This document shows, in pieces, positions 12,352-24,996 of a stretch of 64,000 bases of DNA; positions within the stretch are counted from its first letter, which is position 1, and the number at the start of each line of letters is the position of its first letter. The DNA comes from Chlorokybus atmophyticus. Taxonomy: Eukaryota; Streptophyta; Chlorokybophyceae; Chlorokybales; Chlorokybaceae. Position numbers and translations under genes: made by a program. The stretch lies in NCBI GenBank assembly GCA_009103225.1, contig RHPI01002823.1, positions 570,989-634,988 on the forward strand, given 5' to 3'. The notes beneath the pieces were generated by a model. It was not told where the DNA came from. It did no database searches and worked only from the letters and a program-made list of their open reading frames with translations.

Positions 12352-15300
12352 ATGGCGAGGAGAGCAAAGCCTCCTCTTCAGATGATGATGATGATGATGA
12401 TGATGCTGGTTGCTCTGGCATCAGCAGTGCACCATGCATCCGCACAGAGCATCTACGACACCGCTCTCACTACGCTCGTCGCGGGACACCCGCGAGCCGT
12501 CGTCACCAAGGCCAACCTACCAGGTGCATATGTGTGTGTCTCTTTGGCCCAACATTGTGTTGTTGGCCCAACAGATGCATGCCACACATCGGCTTGTGTA
12601 CTGTATATCGGTATATGTACTGTATATCGGTATCATGCACGCACTGTGCGTCTTGCATGGTGTTCAGCAACAACACCACGTGCATGCCACGGTAGTGTAA
12701 CGGTACAGTGTTTGCTTTGGGGCAGCAATCCGCGCATACAACAACAAGGGGAACAACATGTGGCCGCTCTGCCTGAGCTCCATCATGGCTGCCAACTCCA
12801 CCATTGCAAGCGCGCGTCCTTCCTCCTCCAGGTATGTCATACTGTCTCACTGTTCACTGTGAATAAACTCCAAGTGTTGTCTCTGTTGCACACCCACCCA
12901 CACATACGCATGCAGCCCGCGCAACTTCGCCGACCGCATGGCGACCGTCGCCGGCGGCTACCTCATCGACTCCGACCCGGCCAAGTTGCGCTACGCTCTC
13001 GCGGACCTCACGCAGGTCATCGGACTGTCCAAGTGGTAAGAGATGTGTGTGTGTAGCAGATTTGCTGCTACAAACATGATTGACCTTGCACTTACCTGCC
13101 AACATGCGCACGCAGTCTGTCCACCCTCTTCACGAATATGCATGCAACGACCCACCAACACTGTACATGGACCACAGGTGTGATGATTTCACCAAGGTGG
13201 AGGCTTACCTCGACACCGACAACTACCTGCTGGCGGCGTCGTGGGGTTACGACTGGTTGTACGACAGGTTGACCAGCGCGCAGAAGACGAGTGCATGGAC
13301 GGCCGTGAAGAACAAGGCATTCGTGCCGGCGATACAGTCCGGCATGCTGCCTGTCATTGCTTCACTGGTGAGAGGGTGTGAGTCTCTCTCTCTCTCTCTG
13401 TTGTACATTCACAACCACACTCACACTCGCATGGTACAGAACACCAACATCGCCGTCAACTCTCTCGCCGGCTTCGTCGTGGCCGCCATCGTCTTCGCCG
13501 AACAAGACACAGCACTATGCCAACAGGTAACCACAACTCCCACAACTCCCACCCCACCCTCCCACCTCTCACACTTTTTCTCCCCACATGCACACAACAG
13601 ATCCTGTCCCTTGCGCTGCCCGGCATCCAGCGCCAAGTCCTCAACCTGAACCCGAGCGGCGCTTTCTTCGAGGGACAGTTCTATGGGAGTTATATCGGAT
13701 ACAATCTGCCCTTCGCTCTGAGCGCGCTCAAGACGGGGATCAACAATGATTATGGACTGAGCACAATACCGGGACTAATGGTACGTGTGTGCAAGTGCGA
13801 GTGAGAAAATGAGCGTGCACGCGAGTGCGTGCGTGTGTGAGTGCGTGAGCGTCAGTGTGCGCATGAGCATGAGCGTGAGTGTGTGTGCGTATGCGTGTGC
13901 GTGTGTGCTCTTGGCAGATGCGACGAATACGCGTGCACACGTACGCACGCGCTCTATGACTCTACACTCACTCACTATCTATCACCCCCACCCCCGCAGG
14001 CCACCGCCTACTTCCGCATCCAGTCCATCGGCCCTTCCTCCGTCTCCTTCACCTTCGCCGACGGCAACGTGGACGTGATCAACAGCATGCAGATCTCCTA
14101 CTACGCCGCATCCCAGATCACGAACCTAGCGTTGAACACGTACATACCGTCGTACGAGTTCGGGCTGAAGGTCACGGGACTGCCGTTCAGGGTGTTCTGG
14201 ACCAACCCGATCACGTTCAGCTCGAAGACGACCGCAAACCCGCTGCCGCTGGATGTTAGACACTCTGGTAAGTGTGGGTGGGTGGGTGGGTGTGCGTGGG
14301 TGTATGTGGAATTGCGCAAGCGCACACGCACACGCACTTGCACACAGGTTTACGCACGTATACATGCGTGAGCGTGCACTATCCTGTGTGTGCGTGTGGA
14401 GCACATATTTACACGCGCACACTGCCACTCACTCTTGCGCGCGCACGCACACACACACTCACTCACTCTCTCTCACGCACAATTTTACCTCACCACCCTC
14501 ACCCACCCAACACATTCTCACTCTCCCACCCCCCTTCTCCCAGGCTACGGCGTCAAGACCGTCTTCATGCGCACTTCCTGGTCCGACCCCCTCGCCGCGT
14601 ACGTGGCCGTGAAGGGCGGCCGCAACCCGCAGCCCAAAGAGAGCAACCACGCCCACCTCGACCTCGGGACGTTCGTGTACGACAACGACGGGCAGAGGTG
14701 GTTCGTCGACCTGGGATACGATGACTATGGACTGCCGGGGTACTTCACGCCGGGGCTGAAGTATAGATACAGGTGCGTGGGGATTTGGTCACGTGCGCTG
14801 TACAAGCACGTACACCGCCTTGTGCTTGTGCGCGCTTGCGTACATTGTACACACAGATGAGCACGCACACGCGCAGACGCAGAGACACACGCACACGCGC
14901 ACGCGCACGCACACGCACACGCACACACACCGGATGCTCACAGCACTCAGTGAGCATGCTCTGAGCATCCTCTGACGAAGCATGCTGTGAGCATTCATCC
15001 AGTGTATTGTTTTCTTCGTATGCTCATGCTTTGCCGATTGCAACAAGTCCAGATGACAACGCAACATCCTCTCACCCTATGCGTTCCCCTTTTTTTTCCC
15101 AGCTACTACCGCGCGCGCACGGAGGGCCACAACACCCTCGCCGTCTCCAACTCCACCCAAACTCAGCTCCGTTGCGGCAACCAGGCTTTCGGCGGGTTCG
15201 CCCTTCTGACGCCGCCCGTGTCGAACTCGCTGATATCGTACACCATCGCGGACCTCACCGTCTCGTACGCGGGGGCGGTCAGCGTGAAACGAGGGATCGC

Positions 15301-16034
15301 GCTGCTGAAAGACGTGCCGAAACCGCAGGGGAGACTGCTTGTGCAAGACGAGGTGGGTGTGAGTGTGTATGCACGAGGTAGTGATGGGTGTGTTGTTGAG
15401 CTGAAGCTTGACTTCTGTTGCTATCACGTCGTGTTGTGATAACGAGTCTCTGAGCAGACATCACTTGTGTGCACAGACTGCGTTCGTGTCGGCCGTGGAC
15501 ATAGTCAGCATGTTCCACACCTATGCCAAAGTGAGCATCACCGCCGACCGCAAAACCGCCACCCTGACCATGGTACATACATACAGATTGCAAGCACGCA
15601 TGCAACCGCCATGCATACCACCTAACATGTGTACACGCCTCTGTGCATGCGCGTGCACGCCTCTGCGCGTACACATGCACGCATCTGCAAGTGTATGCGT
15701 GTGTGTGAACACATTACAGCGCGCACTGGCATTTATCTCTCTTTGTCTCTCTCTTTTCTTCTATTCTCGCCAGGGTGGTACTCAGTTGCAGGGTCGCATC
15801 CTCAGTCCCTCCGACGGCTTCTTCGCCACCTTCTCCGCCAACCCGGCCTTAATCGGTCGCAGCGCAGAGAACCATAACGCCGGCTTGACCAACGTCGTGG
15901 TGAGGGTGCCCACACTCAGACAGACTGCGGTGATAGCAGTCATTTGGACTAAGAACATCAATGATGCGCCGCTGCCGGCAGTGCAGCCATTAGCTACATG
16001 GAAGAGTTTTCAGGTGCCGAGTCTGGGGGTGTGA
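12352..16034 (+). CDS. Secreted heparinase II/III-like polysaccharide lyase
   Basis: Eleven exons keep one frame: 12352-12523, 12726-12831, 12916-13035, 13178-13367, 13440-13526, 13601-13780, 14000-14267, 14544-14772, 15103-15352, 15477-15572, 15774-16034 (stop TGA), 652 aa. An N-terminal signal peptide holds eight consecutive Met and a likely cut after HHASA. The first half is helical, as in the alpha/alpha toroid of these lyases, with a DWLYDRL segment, an N-x-N-x-x-V-N-S site region and FEGQFYGSYIGYNLPFAL around the expected Tyr. The second half, a beta-sandwich, has SNHAHLDLGTF, WFVDLGYDDYG and YRARTEGHNTL, typical of heparinase II/III and alginate-lyase (PL17/21-type) relatives, whose His and Tyr act in beta-elimination of uronic-acid polymers. 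The substrate is unknown. It may act in wall or mucilage remodelling or in digestion. Introns are rich in CA/TG tracts. Confidence 0.85.
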
Positions 16035-16916
16035 CATGGGGGAAGAGAGAGAGAAGGTTGGGATGTGGGTTGCTGAGTTGTTGTAACATTTGGGGTAGAA
16101 AGATTAGGTTATGTTAGAGATTGGATTACTATTGGCAGGTTAGTGCCTTAGGTTAGCGGATGCGGTAGTAGTGGACTATTGGTGCACATGCAAGGTGATG
16201 CTCCAAAGAGCCTCCCTTGTACCACAAACTGTTGTTTTTGTAGTGCAATCAAGCCACACGCACGCCTAGTGCAATGCAAAACAGGTGTTCCGTAATACAA
16301 CGCATTGCTCTCGCAGAGCTCATTGGATGTGTCAAGACAATAAAAATGGCTAGCTCCAAGTCACGCGAGTTATCAATTCCAGATGCTGATTGTACAGTTG
16401 ATTGTGCACGTTCTTGCATGTATCCCAACAGGCTGAGTGGCTGTCACAATGAAAGGACACCCACCCAACTAGTAGCACTCTGCTCCGTACAGCTCAGAGT
16501 GAAACGCGAGTTTCTGAGGGTTGGCCATACCCTGTCAGGTAAACATTTGCTTCATACGAGTTCTGTGCCAAGTGCACATGCAACTTGTCAGCATCACCAA
16601 CACGGTTCTGCACGTGTTTGTGGTGTGCACATGTGGTGCGCACATGTTGCCACAATATCCTGCATTCGTGTCACGCACTACCAATGTCCACAAAAGTGAG
16701 ACAATGTGGAGATGGTAACAGCCTGCCACCGCGCGCAGCCGAGTTGCAAAAGTTTAGCACTCCACTTGGGTAGCTTTGCAACTGAGGGGCTTATGTGCGC
16801 AACGTCCCCCCAGCGCAACAAATCTGCAGCCTTATTATACTGTGCAAATAGCATAGTGACCCGGGCCGTGGTTGGGGCGTGCTCATATCTAGTCATATAT
16901 GTGCTGCGGATATACA
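16035..16916. other. Tail-to-tail intergenic region
   Basis: It separates the 3' ends of the lyase (plus) and the RdRP (minus). A TGTAA at 16082 may be the lyase polyadenylation signal. Open frames in 16274-16773 show no protein character and there is no other structure. Confidence 0.5.
16082..16086 (+). terminator. Candidate polyadenylation signal (TGTAA)
   Basis: TGTAA stands 48 nt after the lyase stop. This pentamer is the usual poly(A) signal in chlorophyte green algae. A five-base word occurs by chance often, so the support comes from its recurrence after several genes here. Confidence 0.4.
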
Positions 16917-19900
16917 TCATCGTGATGCTGTGCCACGAGCGCTTCTGCTGCTGGCACGGGCTTTCAAATGTGCTCGGCTGATTGTCATCGGCGCGAGCTC
17001 GGAAACCTTGCTGCTGCCCTCTTCTTCATCCTGCTTCTCATCGACACGAGCTCCCTTGAGGTTGCACAGCATGTCGCCCGCAACATACCTGTCAGCAAGG
17101 CAGCACAACATTATAATGTGGTTGGTCAAAGTATGCAGTAAAGCACATCAAACCTATCCCTGATCTGCTTCATATCAAAGCAGAATGCGTAGCATCGCTT
17201 GGCTGTCACGACTGTACACTGCATGCAACCTCAGCCTGGAAAGCACCAACATTACCATATCATGCTTGTCCTTTTCGGCGCCTTCTGTGTATTTTGTTTG
17301 GCAACCGACATTGCCGCCGTGTAAAAGGCTGAGACTTCTCGCAGAAGTTCGTCAGATGGGCGACTCACATTGCGTCCCTTCACTAGCTTCTGCACATGAT
17401 CACAGGAAAAGCTTAATTACTACACAGACAACACACATGTGCGCGCATGCACACATATCACATGCACCAGCAAGCATGCTCCACTGCATGTACCGATCAG
17501 TCCAAAAAGCACATGAATGTGACACTCCCAACCGATACTAACCATTCTGATACCGTCATACAACTCCTCAAACAGGCCGAAGCCGTAGGCGTCGTTATCA
17601 GGCTCGGCATCTTTCAGCTGCATTATTTTAGCTGCTTGGGAGTAGTACTGACGAACCTCCTCTGTCCAGTAGTTCATGAGGTCCGGACTATGGCACCCAA
17701 CAACCTGCAGCATTTCATCCAGCTCATAACTCACAGGCTCATCTGCACACATGTTGACACAAGTCAGGTTCCTTTATGCGTATTTGCATGTATGCTATCT
17801 GGACAAAAGTGGAAACATGATGACATGGTATTATCAACTGGTTCAAGACTAACACAGCCTACCTGCACCGTACTTTAAGTACGTGTCGACCATGTCCCAT
17901 ATTTTTGCCAGCGGTTGTGAAGACCTTGACGCGCACTTCTTCCAGTACAAATTGGGCACCGACAGATACGACTCTGCCTTGCCCTCAAAATAGTGAGGAA
18001 TTTGCAGGCGCTCAATGAGGGCAGGGGGGATCTTCACCTGCATGGTTGCGATTGTGCAGTCAGACACCCACTCATGTTTGGTTTTCCCATGTTATGCAGC
18101 ATTGCATCACATACCCACACACGAGGCACATGTTCTCAACAGCAAAGTTGCAGCCTCACCTCTTTGCCTGCTTTGCTAGCATCCAGAGCCAAGCGGTAGT
18201 AGTGGTCAAGCTGTCGACACTCGTAGCTGTCGCAGCCTGTCAAGTCCGCCTGGCATTGCCATGACACTGCCGCCAAAGCCAGTTGGGACCTGCCATGAGA
18301 GCCATCATCAAACAAGCAATCAACCAACACTATGGTTCATCTGTGCTGCAATCAACCAACCTACAAATCAGTTAGATGAGCATTTACTCATCCTGTCCAT
18401 CCATTCAGTAATGACCAGGCTGGCAGGAGTTGTTCCAAAACAACACGACACTGGTTGTCCAAGAGTCTGACGCATCACTACAATACGCTCAAAACCAAAG
18501 CATAAAAAGAAGACTTACATCGTTTGGAAACGAAGAGTTAGATACTGCTTGAACAGTTCCACTGCAAATTCATCGGGCGTGAGGCTATGATCGCAAGCCA
18601 CAGGCGTCGCGGGGCTTATGTTGACTCTGTTGATATTGTTCAAAGCCTCCTGCGCCGCGGCGGGGTCCGTAAAGGTTCGGGGGTCGTAAGGCGGGCACTC
18701 CTGCAACCCCTCCACAAACTCCCTGCGCCAGCATATCCAGAATGTGTCACCATCGTAGTCGCCCCCAGACATCATGTCCGCCAACGCGCGTGAGCCCTGC
18801 ATGTCACGAACAGTCATGCCAGTTGTGTCAACGGTTGCGTGTAAACCGTACCATACCGTATTGTAAGATCAGCAGTGCCATACCATGCCATAGCATGCCA
18901 CGCGGTACAGTGCTGTACTACACTCTGCACTGACACTACCATGCAATGACACTAGGCAATGCTATGCCAAGATGGCACAGCATGCATAGTATACCCTGTA
19001 CTGGTATGCTCTGCATTAGCGTATTATGTGATGCTGTGCAATGTCATGTTAGGTGGAACACACAAATGTTTTCTTGCCTTGACAGAAAAGAAGACGCCGA
19101 ACCTGCCGTCCCCAAGCGCGTCTGCCAGCACTTCAGAGTGCTGCAAACGGACCTTCCTGACGTCGCCCGGGTGTGTGCCGGGGGCTCGATACATGATCAC
19201 GTGCTCGCCGTCACGGGGGTGCCTCATGCTGCTGTGCTGGAGATCCTCCAAGACTCTGTGCCTACATGGCAACATGCATACAGTCGGCTGCGTACAAAAT
19301 GCAAGTCTGCCTGTGTGGTACCATGCATACACGTCTTATGCAGTGTAGCACACGCAAAGCAATGCGTACGCCATGTGTTATGCAGCAGTGTTCACTCACA
19401 CACAAGTGTTGACTTAAGTAATGCATGGGAGTCTACTGCAGCAAAGGCATACATGTCGTGTTGCACTTACCCCACGATCATCACACATCCTTCTTCTAGG
19501 GTGCCTGTGGGGTCCGCTGCTCCCATCAGCATACAGGATTCGGAGATGGCGATACCTCCTTTCTGCAGCTTCTCCAGCTCTTGCTTCTGCAGCTGTTTAT
19601 TGCCCCGGAGGATCAGAAATGGCACAACATACTATAAGCACACAACAGAACAAACAGCCTCTGCAGCCATCTACCTCTGCAAGCTTCTGACGCAAAAATG
19701 GCTCCGTTGTGGGGAAGTGTGCCCACAGCATCCGTACAACAACCTGAAAGAGCAAAACCTGAGCAACATACTACCAACATGTTGTCTGCACGCGTTGTGT
19801 CTCAGATGCATGCATATCCAACCTGGGCCCATCTGTCCTGGAACTGCGACTCTCTATACAGCCGCTCGGCCACTGAAGTTACATGACATTCTCAGACCAT

Positions 19901-22900
19901 GCTACTGCGCAACACTCGCGACATGATGCAAAGAGACACGCACTCTTTCCGGTGAGGTCCGTGTGCTTTAGCATATCTGCAACCTCTTTGATGCTCTCGC
20001 AGGCCAGCTTTAGGATGAGGTCGTCAGGGATCCCCGCAGCAGACAAGACTGGGATGAGCTGCTTATTCAAGTGGCCTCTGAAAGGCACGGGCCTGCAGAA
20101 CAACAACAACAACAACAATGCACTATCATCATCATCACCATCACCAATACCATCAACAACGCTCCTGTAAATGATGTTTGCTCAAAGTTAACATGGCACG
20201 TACGCGGTGCTGACGATTTCCATTGAGCTCAATGCACAGTGTTTTGGAAAGCCCGGTCGCGCGGTGATCTTCTTCATGGAGTCTCTCCGGAGGTATAGAC
20301 AGCCGGGCTTAACTATGACGTACTGTTGGCCGCTCATGATGTGAGTGCCAGGATGGACCGCTACCAGCACGCCCTTGTAGAGGTTGCCCTCGCTAAAGAG
20401 CCTTACTTGCGCCATGCATGACCTCGCATGCCTGCAGGGCAACAACTTGGAGGATTGGGTGATTGAACAAAAGAGTAGGTGAACAACACAAACATGCAAG
20501 AAACAGAGCGGAGATCATGCATGTGAGAGTACAAACGTAATGTATTTAAGTCGACAGATAGTACTGAAACCAGCATCTGAGCCCAGCGATGCGCTGCTGT
20601 GAAGTGCAATGCTCTTTGCTGCGCACAATGTAGCGGCAACCACATGGTTCTTACGCAGTGTCGTCAGGTGCTCGTGAATTCACAATCGGATCAACCATGC
20701 GCCCGCTGGCAATCCTCGCAGGAAGCTTATCCAGTACATCCATAGCCATTACGCCGCAGCCATCTGTCATTAAGCTCAGGCCGCCCATATCCTGCCAATG
20801 ATAGCTGCTTCGGTCTTCCAAATTGTGATCAGCCAATTTGCCCGTGCAGAGTATCATTGCAGCAGCGAGCACGTGGACAACATGAAGGCAACCGAAAGAA
20901 CACGCACACTGGCAGCGTAGACATCATCAATGTCGATGATGGACACGCCCTCGAGTGGAATGGGAATAGCGGGGGACAGCATCAATGCCAGTCTGCAAAG
21001 GGAACCAATAACAAGAGTCATACACGAACACAGTTCAGGAACGAGCAAACACAGATACTGTGTGCCTACTCAGCCAGCTGAGCCATGTACACATGCGAAC
21101 AGGCGTACATATGTAAAAGTATGAAAGGCGGAGAGTCTTTCACCAGCAAGTATACAGCGACTGTGAGTACAACAATCCAAAGCAACACTGACACATCACT
21201 TGTTACATGTGTTCTCGCACCGACATGCGGCTTTGGCGCGTGAGGGCGCGGCCCCAAAATCGGCAAACAAGCGCAGGCCAGCGCCAACATTGATTGGCCA
21301 GAACTCCTGCTCTTCCATGTCGTGTTCCGCGTGAGACTCCGTTGCCACAAACACGCACTTCTCGTCCTTATGCTTCTCTGCATCCTTGTAGGCTGGAGGA
21401 AGCAACGAAGCAAATCAAGTTGGGTAAGGAAGCAAAGTAGTTGAAAGATTCAGCTTTAGTGAGGATTGACATACAGCTCATCATCAACAGGCATCCGCAA
21501 TAACAGAGTACTTCTACAGTCAGCCAACGCGCATGCATCAGCACACAAAAAGCACGTATGACACATACCAAAGAACTTGTAGAGGCGGCCAGCAATTGGA
21601 ATGCCTTCCCTTGCCAACCGCTCGTACAGCTCTTTGATTTGTTGCTCTCTGTGCGTCATTTTCCTCGGGATGCTATCAAACTTCACATGCAAAACACGGT
21701 CATCCCCAAAGTTGCCCTGGATAGCATTCCTCGCCTTGTCTCTGCGAATGGGCTGCAGCAAGCACACAAAGAGAATGATGAACTAACAGCCAATTAATAC
21801 CAAATTAAGTGCAGTGCACTTGTTGTAATGCACGCACATAGTACCTGCAGGCTGCATTCTCCAACTGGGGAGACACATACAGAGAAAATACAGGCTCCTT
21901 CAGAAAGGAGCCCAACGCTATGGGTTGCAACTGATGAGTCGGTGTGCTGATTGGGTCGGCAAGGGAGATCCAGAAGCGCTTCCAGATTATGCACATTTGA
22001 CAACCAACTAGTGCGCGCGCATTGCAAGCCTTGCAACAGCCCCAACGCTTGAGGGTTGCGCAGCAGGCTGTCTACTTCAGCTGGCCTGGCAAAGAAGATG
22101 CATGTGTCATGTAGGCATTCACATCGCTCAAGCCTGTATAGATGACTGCACGGGGAAAGTCGCATGCACACACGTGGTGTGCATGCACGAGTGCGTGCAA
22201 GTGTGTGCTTGCAAGCCTCGGCTTGTGCGTCTCTTACCGAGTGCCTGCTTGCCATTGCAGCAGGAATCGTGTTGTGAAGTCCAAACGGCGGTAAGCCTCA
22301 TGGTGCATCAAGTTCACCAACGGAGGTTTTGACAAAGAGTGGCGCGGCGTAGAAGAACTGGCGATGTTCCCAAAAGACAATCGCCGCTGCGATGATGGTG
22401 GTGGCGTTTGCATGCCCACTGCCATCACAGTCACTGGCCCAGTATGATCGCACACATCGGCAATGTGCATTGCAGGCAGGGACTGCCGGGGTGGTCGGGG
22501 TTGTCTGTAAAGCCATCCCACCAAATGTAAGGGCAACATACGTACATACGTTGGTGGAATCAATGGCGTAACGGCGAGGCATTACTGTGGGGAGCATATG
22601 ACTGTGGGAGCATTGTTAGGGATGACAACACCAGGTGGTGCCGAATGCGCATGTCTCAGTAGGGTTGGCGTAATGGGTTCCACACCAGGTTCGAGATTGG
22701 CTCTCTTCAGTGGAGGCTGCTGATCCAAGCAAAAGTTACACAAAGCAGTTGGTGTGGAAGCAGCACCTTGTGCAGCAACGTGACACTTTCATGCGTACTC
22801 AGTATATGCTATGAGCACCATGCGCGTCCAAGTCACATATTCGATGAACGGAGTGCATAGTACCATCTGCTGCTACAGACGCAGTTGCACCATGCAAGCC

Positions 22901-23319
22901 GCAGCACCTCTAGAATACATGCTCATCTCATGTGGCATGTTTGCAATGCCCACATGGACACAAGAATAGCAAGCAAGTACAGCAACACACACTCATTGTC
23001 GTCTCACCGGACTGAAGGCAGCATTGCGGCTTCGTTGCTCGGCCCGCTTGATGCGGTCCATGAGATATGGAGAGGGGCCTTTGCGTATGGGAGACTGATC
23101 CTGTGTGACGTCTTCCACGACAGCCTGCTGAACCTCGCAGCTGGCGCCGAGAAAGCGCCTCACCGCGAAGTTGTCGAAGCAGCCATTGCCACCAGCGGAG
23201 TTGTTATTGACGTTATGACTCGATGAGCAAGTTGTGTGGCAGCGCAGCAACACCAGCTGCTGGATGCACCGCAACCGCTTCTCCGTCTCACTGCCGGCAT
23301 TGTTGCTGGTACTGGCCAT
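16917..23319 (-). CDS. RDR: RNA-dependent RNA polymerase (cellular RdRP/RDR)
   Basis: About 21 exons, 5' to 3': 23319-23008, 22719-~22603, 22504-22238, 22085-21845, 21752-21569, 21392-21221, 20992-20910, 20814-20655, 20431-20204, 20092-19944, 19872-19823, 19743-19675, 19592-19471, 19261-19078, 18796-18519, 18289-18160, 18037-17863, 17742-17543, 17389-17256, 17218-17154, 17088-16917; about 1160 aa. The core shows an FFAYKDAEKHKD segment, LSLMTDGCG, KGVLVAVHPG with LRRDSMKK, an APGTHPGDVR box and the catalytic loop SGGDYDGDTFWICW, whose three Asp bind Mg2+. Family members copy RNA to double-stranded RNA for small-RNA silencing. The start (ATG in the exon after a CTCTGCAG acceptor) and the exon 2/3 junction are uncertain. 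Exons 19 and 20 do not meet in phase as modelled, so a small exon or a sequence error is possible. The intron after exon 14 is GC-AG. Confidence 0.88.
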
Positions 23320-24996
23320 GCCTGCAGAGGAAATGTCACACTGAACGCTGCATGCAACTCCTTGCCGATGGTCGCTAATGGATCTGGCCATTGAACTCGC
23401 AACTGTGGCTCTTAGCATTGCTTGTATTGAACGAATGCACTATCTCTTCAGGGCTAGATTCTGTCTCTGTCAAGGGTGATTTTCACGCGTAAGCCTCTCA
23501 TCCAATACTAAGATAGTACATTCCACTACAGTAAACCCTGGTCAAATGCGTGTCATGGCAGGAACTGGCCAGCTGTGATGCCGTTATCAGGTTTGTAGCA
23601 AACATGTGTTCATTACACTCTCAGATGCAATGAAGGCGTCAATTCCTATGCATGCGTGGCAATGAGTTGATAAGATGTGCAGTTGAAAGGTTATATACTT
23701 ATTGTTGTTGCATGACTGTACTGAACTAGTTACACTGCTTGACAACACTGCTGTCCTGCACATTGGACTTCTACTGTTAGTGAGTTTACTAATGCAACGA
23801 GCGGTAGCGAAGCAGGACGACTTTACCAACCAATACCTTACCTTGTGTAAACGAGCGCAAACCACGCTTTCGACTGCCAGCACACCGCGCAGCAACATGC
23901 TCGCCTTGTGTTAATATTGTCATGCTCAACAACACATGCCCGCAGTGGCTAACTCTTCTACTACGCATAAGCCGAGCAATCAATGCCCCTTTAATTGATT
24001 GCTCTCACCAGCACCAGCATTGGATATGTCTAGTGCAGCTTGTGTTGTGTGCAACGCCTCATGCTTGCGCGCTGCTTGCTTCCAGGCCGTCCTGCCGTTG
24101 CCAATGCACTTGTCAGCTGTGTGCATTGTTGTTCAACTCTGCCACCATAAAGTGTCAATCACTGTACTAGTTGGGCGCTGCTTCCATCATACATACCGTG
24201 TAATCTGGTGAGGGCGGAGGACGAGCAGGACCAAGCCACGCCTGACGGTGCAGCATGTGGAGTGCGACCAGGCCAGCCAGTGCGCCGTGCGGCCGGCCAG
24301 CATTCACAGGGTTCACAACTCTCCAGACCCAACCCTAACTCAGCATGCAGCGACGGGTGGCAGGCGCCCCGTCCTCTGCCAGCACGCATGCTGATATTGA
24401 TGGGACGGGCATGGTCGCCGCCGCCTCTAAGCCTAGCCAAGTCCGGCCTGGAATGGATTGCGCCGACAGTGGCTTTCAAAACATGCACCGACAAATCGCC
24501 AAGCATCGACATTAGGGTTTGAGGCGTCCTCAGTGCTGGCATTGGCGTAAGGGGCGGCGGCGGAGAGGGAGGAGCAGGAGGAGGAGCAGGAGAGAGACAC
24601 AGCATCAGGAGCAGGATTGAAAAACCACTAACCGTCTATTTTGTGATCGAGTTTGGCTGGGCGTGAGCGCCGAGGCGCTGCCTTTCATGGACAATCAGAT
24701 CCTGAAGGCGATCATCCCCAGCGTTGTTGAGGTCTTGAACAGCTTGATGCAGCTTCTGTTATTTGACGTTGAAGTTGTCATCAGGTTGCTCTCGCAGTGT
24801 CCTCTGACTGCTATGCATGGTGTCTCCAGTTGATAGGCATAGTTCAAGCCTTCAAGGTGGTGCGGAAATGCGTCACTATCAACTTCACAGATGAGTAAGC
24901 GCCAGCTGTAGCTTCGTATTCCTTTATTCATCTCTGAATTTGGCTTTGCAAGCTGTTTTCAACATCAGTGCTGAAGGTAGTTGCCTGCTTTGACAG
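23320..24996. other. Divergent intergenic region, may include 5' exons of the zinc-finger gene
   Basis: The space lies between the RdRP 5' end and the zinc-finger gene. 24200-24600 is GC-rich with overlapping open frames on both strands, and near 24655-24729 a plus-strand reading (SAEALPFMDNQILKAIIPSV) looks like an exon, but a consistent join to 24997 was not found. 23700-23910 has open frames on both strands without recognisable content. Confidence 0.4.

Noticed and set aside
22680-22700. GGTTCGAGATT resembling a tRNA B box
   Set aside because: No A box or cloverleaf fits around it and it lies in an RdRP coding exon.
24159-24605. 148-codon minus-strand and 104-codon plus-strand frames over the same GC-rich block
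   Set aside because: Both strands are open because the block is GC-rich; neither shows family features. The plus strand may still hold a leader exon of the zinc-finger gene, which could not be proven.
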